A stretch of 64,000 nt of DNA, from positions 28,158,819 through 28,222,818 of the forward strand of contig OY986439.1 in assembly GCA_963920525.1 (NCBI GenBank). Reading direction: 5' to 3'. Origin of the DNA: Dichetophora obliterata. Its lineage: Eukaryota > Arthropoda > Insecta > Diptera > Sciomyzidae. Below the pieces are notes generated by a model. It did not search any database. It was not told where the DNA came from and saw only the letters and a program-made list of their open reading frames with translations. The position numbers were made by a program, and so were the translations under genes. Shown here one piece after another: positions 58,827 to 64,000 of the stretch. Position 1 is the stretch's first letter. Each line of letters starts with the position of its first letter.

Positions 58827-59565
58827 TAACCCATTAAAGACTACTCATAATCATTCCACCGTACAATTTTTTTAAAATTTATCAGGAAGCTTATATAGGC
58901 CATAGAAAATGCTTTGCAAAATTTCAGGTTTGTAACTGTCACCGTATTTGAGATCTGCATTGGGTATTTGAATACCCAATCGGCTAATCCGGGTTCTTGG
59001 TGTTAATAAAAATTTGCATATATGGCAACATTCTTTTCTCAGAAGATAGAAGATACTAGAGGCAAACTGACCACGAATTTTTCCCTCGATCTTTCCATTT
59101 TCAAGTTTTCTGCATAGCTTTATATATGGATTTTGTCATTTTTGAAAAGTACACATCTTCGATCTCGAAAAGGACCATTTAATTGTATGAATTTCGTTTC
59201 ACATTGTAAAGACAATAAATAGTTTAATTTTTCCGTAATGTTTTGAAAAAAAAAAATTATTTTGATATCTCCTACCACTTTCGATATATGGTCTTTTTCG
59301 TAAAAACTGTTTTATGGGTATTTAAATACCCATTGGTCATTAATGGGTTAAAGTGTTTTGTTATTGTTACATTATAAATGAATTAATTTACATTTTTTAG
59401 TTTCAAGTTATAAATAACAAAAAATTGTATTAAAAACGTGTTGAATTATTTATTTCCTAAAATTTTCAATCCTGAACTAGTCCCGGGATCCCGGGATTGA
59501 GATTTTCAATACCGATAATCCCGGGATCGAGAAAAGCTTCCGGGATTGGACTCCCTAGTAGCAAC

Positions 59566-59765
59566 CTAGTGCGATTTTGTCTTAAGTGTCTAAGGCTCTT
59601 GAACTTATTATGCATAAGCAAATTATTAAGTTCGTCACTAATCACTAGTTACTTACTGATCGACAATCAGGACTCAGAGCAAGGTGCAGTTGCTTTTTAA
59701 CATTAATTAATGTAACTCTGGAGCTTCACGTGGCAATAGATAATAATAAAATCAACTTTTTAGTA
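59566..59765 (+). pseudogene. LINE reverse-transcriptase relic, right part
   Basis: It continues 56745-57244: KALELIMHKQIIKFVTNH, LLTDRQSGLRA and then FLTLINVTLEL. This corresponds to the RT motif 'yRPIs.Ls.lsK..E.ii..ql..fl....ll...QsGFR..rS'. It ends before the YADD box. It shows that the two relics are one LINE split by the hAT. Confidence 0.8.
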
Positions 59766-60089
59766 CTTTTGTAACACTCTAAAGCTTTGATAAAAAAAAT
59801 TAATAAAAACAATAATGGAATTCATCTAAACGCGCAAAACCCTCGTATATTATGCAAATTGTGCATTTTTCCACCTTCGCAAATGAGCTGTCAAAAATCG
59901 GATAAACAACCTTTTGCACAAATCTTTTAAGTATGCGCGACCAAATCGTCAACGAAACTTGCATTTTTGCAACAAATTGTGCAAATCTCAAATCAGCTTT
60001 TTTCTTTTTCTTCTCTGATTTTAACTATCTCGAAAAATAATCATTTAATCATTGAGCTTTTAGGTGTATATCATTAATATTTTAAAAAA
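59766..60089. other. Intronic DNA, unassigned
   Basis: It has several 'tgcaaattgtgca'/'tgcacaaat' phrases in both orientations (59855-59990), but no defined element. Confidence 0.4.
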
Positions 60090-60300
60090 AATGGTTTTTG
60101 TCATAAAAATCGTAGGGCTTTTATTTTTAAAACACCTTATTGTTTTGATGACAAAAACAGTTGAAGAGTTTTTGCGTTACACTGATATGCAACATTTACT
60201 TGTTTTAATTTTACAGAAACTTTTGAGTAACTTTTTGAATAAAATATCAGTACCCAGTAGTAAATGGGCACATGAAGTAACCAATTATTTCTTAAATAAA
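60090..60300 (-). mobile_element. Diverged Helitron-family fragment
   Basis: 'ttgttttgatgacaaaaaca' followed by 'tttttgcg' and 'gagtaactttttgaataaaa' align with 38140-38320 of the Helitron in the same orientation, with many substitutions. Ends not visible. Confidence 0.55.
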
Positions 60301-60890
60301 ATGCAGCTGCGGGGCCTCAAAAGTCTATTTTAAATTCTCAATAATATTTGTTCGGACATGGCCGCTGAAACACTGATGACATTTATTTTACACAGTAAGC
60401 GACGATGGGAGTAGGTATGCACAAAATAGGAGAGAGCAGAAAATGACACACAAAATTAGAGAGAACATAAATAAATTGCACGAAAATCCTCTCTACTCCA
60501 AAACTATAACGAAAAAGAACACACCGAAAAGAAGCAAAAAAAAAAAATCAAATCACGCCACAAACCATTTGCACAATAATTTTTACAATTTAATTAACGA
60601 TTTTATTACATTTTATCTAGCACTTCAAAGTTAATGTTTAATAATACTTTGTTATTTTATACATAAGCCTTGTTCTGGTTTAAACATAAAAATTAATAGT
60701 TTTCACAAACACACTTCATTGCAAAACTTCCTGTTAGAAAATACGATGTTGCTACACAAACGAATAAAGTCAAACTGTTGATTGAACACTAAAAAGAAAA
60801 TAATGTGAGCACAAACAAGATTTTGCTTCTGCTTACAGTTCTGCATTATAGTGTCATTACGGACAAATTTTTACAAGGAGGTATTTTGGA

Positions 60891-61054
60891 CAACAACATC
60901 TGTGGAGTTTTGACAAAACAACTTAAGTCTGTCTGAAACTCATAGACAAAACAACTTAAGTCCATATGAATTTTGTATCAACTTAAAGGGTTTTGTCAAT
61001 GAATTTCAGATCGAATTAAGTTGTTTTGTCAAAACTCCACAGATGTCATTGTTG
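60891..61054. mobile_element. 164-bp hairpin MITE
   Basis: 'acatctgtggagttttgaca', then 'aaacaacttaa', pairs with its inverted copy ending 'gtcaaaactccacagatgt'. The arms are about 60 bp with a short loop, with 'acaaaacaacttaagtc' repeated directly in the left arm. No TSD resolved ('caaca' and 'cattgttg' flank). Confidence 0.8.
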
Positions 61055-62499
61055 CTATTTCTTGATCTCTGTGGAAGTTGGCATACAATTAAGGCGTTGC
61101 ATTAAATATTTTTTCGTTTCAATAAAGTTCTAACTAAATATTAATTTCTTATTTCTTAAATCTCATTTTGAAAAAAACTAAATTAAAGCATTTGCTTGTG
61201 CGTCTTGTTGTCTTTTAACTATATAAATATATTGCTTACGGAATAAAACTTCTTTATGTTCAAATTCAACAAAACATTTAAGATACTATTGTTCTTCAAA
61301 TATTAAAAAAATCACACTGTGCATCATTCCATCGTCCTTCTCGTTGTGTATGCATGGAAATTGCAAATTTATGCTACGGAAATGGCGGCAATATTGCGGC
61401 TTCTTGGCAAACAAACGAGCTGTTGATGGTTTTTAGAGTTCACAGTTTTGAGGCAGAAGCTAAATGAAACTAAACAAAATTTAAATTTACAAATATTGCC
61501 GTAGTATGCTTAGTTCCTAGACTACAGAGCTCGCTACAGGCTTCTCTGGACCTTGACGCGAATCAAAAATACTGCAGAGCTTGGGTTCAAAATTCAATGC
61601 ACTTTTCTAATGCCTTTTTCTAATCCACTTTATTAGAATAACGATCATATTTTTCAGAATCTTGATCCATTGAAGCTCTGCAATACGTATATTACTAAGC
61701 TGTGTCAAAAACTCTTCAAATAATTTCTAAAAAACATATATTGGAAACAACATTTTCAACTTTTCCTTAATTAACAACATCGGGGCAACGTAGGGAACCA
61801 TTCAGAAAGTTATTTTTGTAATGTTATGTTAGTAATTAGAGTTCGCCAGTGGTCAAAATTCGACCTTTCCGTATACATTCTCTGTGTATTCAATAGAAAA
61901 CTAATGTCAAAAACATATTTTTATCATAAAAATTGTGCATCACTTTTATTTTCCTAATGAATTAGACACCAATTCTCTCGCTCACAAGAGAGCGTAATGT
62001 GAGAGGCTAACTGAAAACAGAAATAGCGTCGTTTTTGTTTCCTCCTTCTAAGCTCATGTGCGAATGGAACCAAACGCATACCACAGTGTAAGAAAAAAAA
62101 AAGACCTAACGAAACAATGCCAAACGTTTTTTCTCTCTTTTTTTTGTGCGGATCACCTACGTGTATATGAATTCTTAAGACATCATTTCACCTATTAAAA
62201 GTCGGTGAATTTTTTTAAATGTTCGATGCACTTCTTCCCCCGTTATATGTAAATTTATGTAAATATAACTTTGAAGTGGTTTAAAATATTTGAAAATGTT
62301 TCCAAAGAAATATTTTTTAAGAAGTCGAACTTTGTAGAAAATATAAAAACAACATATAAAAAAAAACATTTTAATTATGCAATCTGTTGTTTATTTAATC
62401 GACAATTATTCGTTATTTATTAAAATTTTCTTGTTATATTCAGGCTCTAGACCTAAAATTTGAAATTTGATTTTCGACGATATAAACTGTTTATTGAAC
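61055..62499. other. Intronic DNA, unassigned
   Basis: Nothing recognised. A small hairpin 'ctctcgctcacaagagag' lies at about 61975-61992. Confidence 0.4.
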
Positions 62500-63440
62500 T
62501 ATGTGTCACAATGAAGCAATTTTTGCATATAAATGATATGTCATATAAAAGAGTGTAAAAAAGAAAATTAAACAAAAAATATGAATTAAGATTGTGAGCT
62601 TTAGATCAAGTAAGCTTTCAAGAAGGCAACAACAACAACAACAACAACTCTGTATAGAGTCAATCACTTAGCTGACTAGACAGTCTGTTTCGGAAATCGC
62701 TACATATTCCTCTTCAGTAGTCTTTGAGTCATTAAGCTGTGATCAACTCACTGTTTAAACTAGCATATGAATGTGCAGATTCTGAAATTCATTCTTATGA
62801 ATTGTATGGCTGCTAATCATATGACATTTCAAAGCAGTAGGCTATTTATAGATCACCGCCATCAACTCTATCAAGGGTTGCCATCTGTTCTAGTTGCTTC
62901 TTCATTTATTTCAATATTCATTGTAATATTATTCAAAAAATAATTTACAACAAACAAAACTTTTGGCCTATTTTTTGAGCAAAAATTGAATATTTTAGAG
63001 GTTTTTTGAAAACAATACGGAAGCGAAACATCTTTTCTTTTTTCTCGAAAGTCATTTAATTTAATTTTTAGACACATAAAAATTGACAAAAATCGATTGG
63101 AAAATGGCAAAGATATTTACTTGCTAAATAAAAACTTGAACTTTCAATCGTTATATTTTAAGTTTTTAGGTAATGACCTTGCATAAAGGGAATGCGTTAT
63201 ACTGAAAAATATACAGTTTTTGAAATATCGCAATAATTTTTATGTCATAATAACGGGAATTTTTTAACATACCACTCGTGAAAAATACTACAAAAAAGCT
63301 TTCGTAGTTATATCGTTATTTTTCTCTACTAACGATTTATCATATAAAAAAAGATTATACTGAGAAAATAAACAGTTTTTTAAATATTGCCTTGAGTTTG
63401 ATATCAAAAATACGGAAATTTTCCAAAAGTTACTATTTGC
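62500..63440 (-). mobile_element. Diverged Helitron-family fragments
   Basis: 62518-62560 ('tttttgcatataaatgatat'), 62950-63010 ('tattttttgagcaaaaattg') and 63150-63260 ('tttttaggtaatgacc', 'gcgttatactgaaaa') align in order with 38200-38600. 63300-63420 repeats the last block. It is old and patchy. A CAA run (62629-62648) interrupts it. Confidence 0.55.
62629..62648. repeat. CAA microsatellite
   Basis: Perfect run of CAA units. Confidence 0.9.
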
Positions 63441-64000
63441 AAGAAATTTTATCACTAAAATATATATTCACACATGCTACTTAAAAAATGCTCATTGTAG
63501 GGTATCCGTAAGAGAGAGCGAAATATTGTTTTTTAAATGTTTTTTGTACATTTTAGAAAATTTGTGGAAATCGAACAAAAAGGTTAGGGTACAGAAAGCA
63601 AAAGAGTGAGAAAGAATTGGTTAAAAAAATTTGCTAAAAAAAATTTCCGGTATTGTTGCGAAGTGTTGCAAGCCCAAAACTTAGAACTTTGTATATCCAA
63701 AATTCTATTAGAATTGAGCTTAGTTCCGCACAGTTAAAGGCATTTTCATGTCTGTTTTATAATCATTTAAGATAAATTAAAAGGCATTTTTGCTTTTGTT
63801 TGCCCCCTCTAGTAAACCCTCTTTTCATAGCTTAATAACACTCTTTTCATAGCATATATCGATGAAAGTATCGTCGAAGCAATGCATGAATGCTCCTCGA
63901 TAAAAGTGAAGCTCACTGAAGACTACTGAGTTCCTTGAAGTACTTCTAGCCACACTGTCACCAAAGCAAATAAGCGCTTGGACGGGCATAAATCTTTTGT
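63441..64000. other. Intronic DNA, unassigned
   Basis: No exon, TIR or known repeat recognised up to the window edge. Confidence 0.4.

Larger units (their letters stand above)
57245..59557 (+). mobile_element. hAT element with perfect TSD GTAGCAAC (in netrin intron)
   Basis: Ends TAGGGAAGTC and GGACTCCCTA (inverted TAGGGAGTCC) are flanked by GTAGCAAC at 57237-57244 and 59558-59565. CCCGGGAT motifs are repeated next to both ends. A hAT dimerisation-domain relic lies at 57535-57660. It is 2313 bp, including the nested MITE 58397-58826. Removing element and TSD rejoins the LINE relic. Confidence 0.92.
56465..64000 (+). other. Netrin intron (continues past the window)
   Basis: Starts with a strong donor GTAAGT at 56465. 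No later exon with LE modules or the C-terminal NTR domain was found up to 64000, so the intron exceeds 7.5 kb. It contains TE relics annotated separately. Confidence 0.85.

Noticed and set aside
1..64000. A new host defence or metabolic gene system
   Set aside because: No cluster of host-type genes exists; apart from netrin every recognisable protein belongs to a transposon.

Overview
The window is AT-rich animal DNA. It holds one recognisable host gene, the start of a netrin gene at 54910-56464 (+), and roughly 54 kb of upstream sequence built almost entirely from transposable elements (TEs), many inserted inside one another. The netrin type, a small 59-bp GT-AG intron, DD41D mariners, piggyBac, hAT, Tc3-like, Helitron and tRNA-derived SINE copies all fit an insect. 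A higher fly (Brachycera, for example a tephritid or a calyptrate) with a large repeat-rich genome is my inference; the species cannot be fixed from the sequence.

Layout. 1-10 kb: a TA-flanked MITE, a 1.4-kb element ending in GGGTATTCAC, a 62-bp minisatellite split by a 1.7-kb hAT element with a perfect 8-bp target duplication, a dead piggyBac and a mariner scrap. 10-19 kb: hAT and LINE relics, then a dead mariner split by two later insertions (hAT-like at 13106-14514, TA-flanked element at 14723-15843), and a 1.1-kb foldback element. 19-24 kb: one 5-kb hAT element (TSD ATCAAAAC) carrying a Helitron fragment, a nearly complete piggyBac and a BED-finger exon. 24-26.7 kb: unassigned non-coding DNA. 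26.9-32.9 kb: a large element with long inverted ends rich in ACTAGT. It hosts a two-exon transposase-like gene of a family I cannot name surely, a 908-bp nearly perfect spacerless palindrome, and an almost intact DD41D mariner with a single in-frame stop. 33-46.9 kb: piggyBac relic, a Tc3-like element (35469-40676) containing a SINE, a complete-looking 2.28-kb Helitron and a TTATTCATT foldback, then more inverted-repeat elements and a second DD41D mariner. 47-53.7 kb: AT-rich filler, SINEs and a second copy of the first MITE.

53.8-56.5 kb: netrin 5' leader and first coding exon (signal peptide, laminin N-terminal domain, acidic insert, first LE module with an insert). 56465 to the end is netrin intron, itself holding a LINE relic split by a 2.3-kb hAT with an 8-bp TSD, a MITE and diverged Helitron-family repeats.

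No operon-like or immune/defence-like host system is visible. The unusual material is the nested transposon architecture, the palindrome, the unnamed transposase family, recurring MITE families with shared internal motifs, and the acidic netrin insert.
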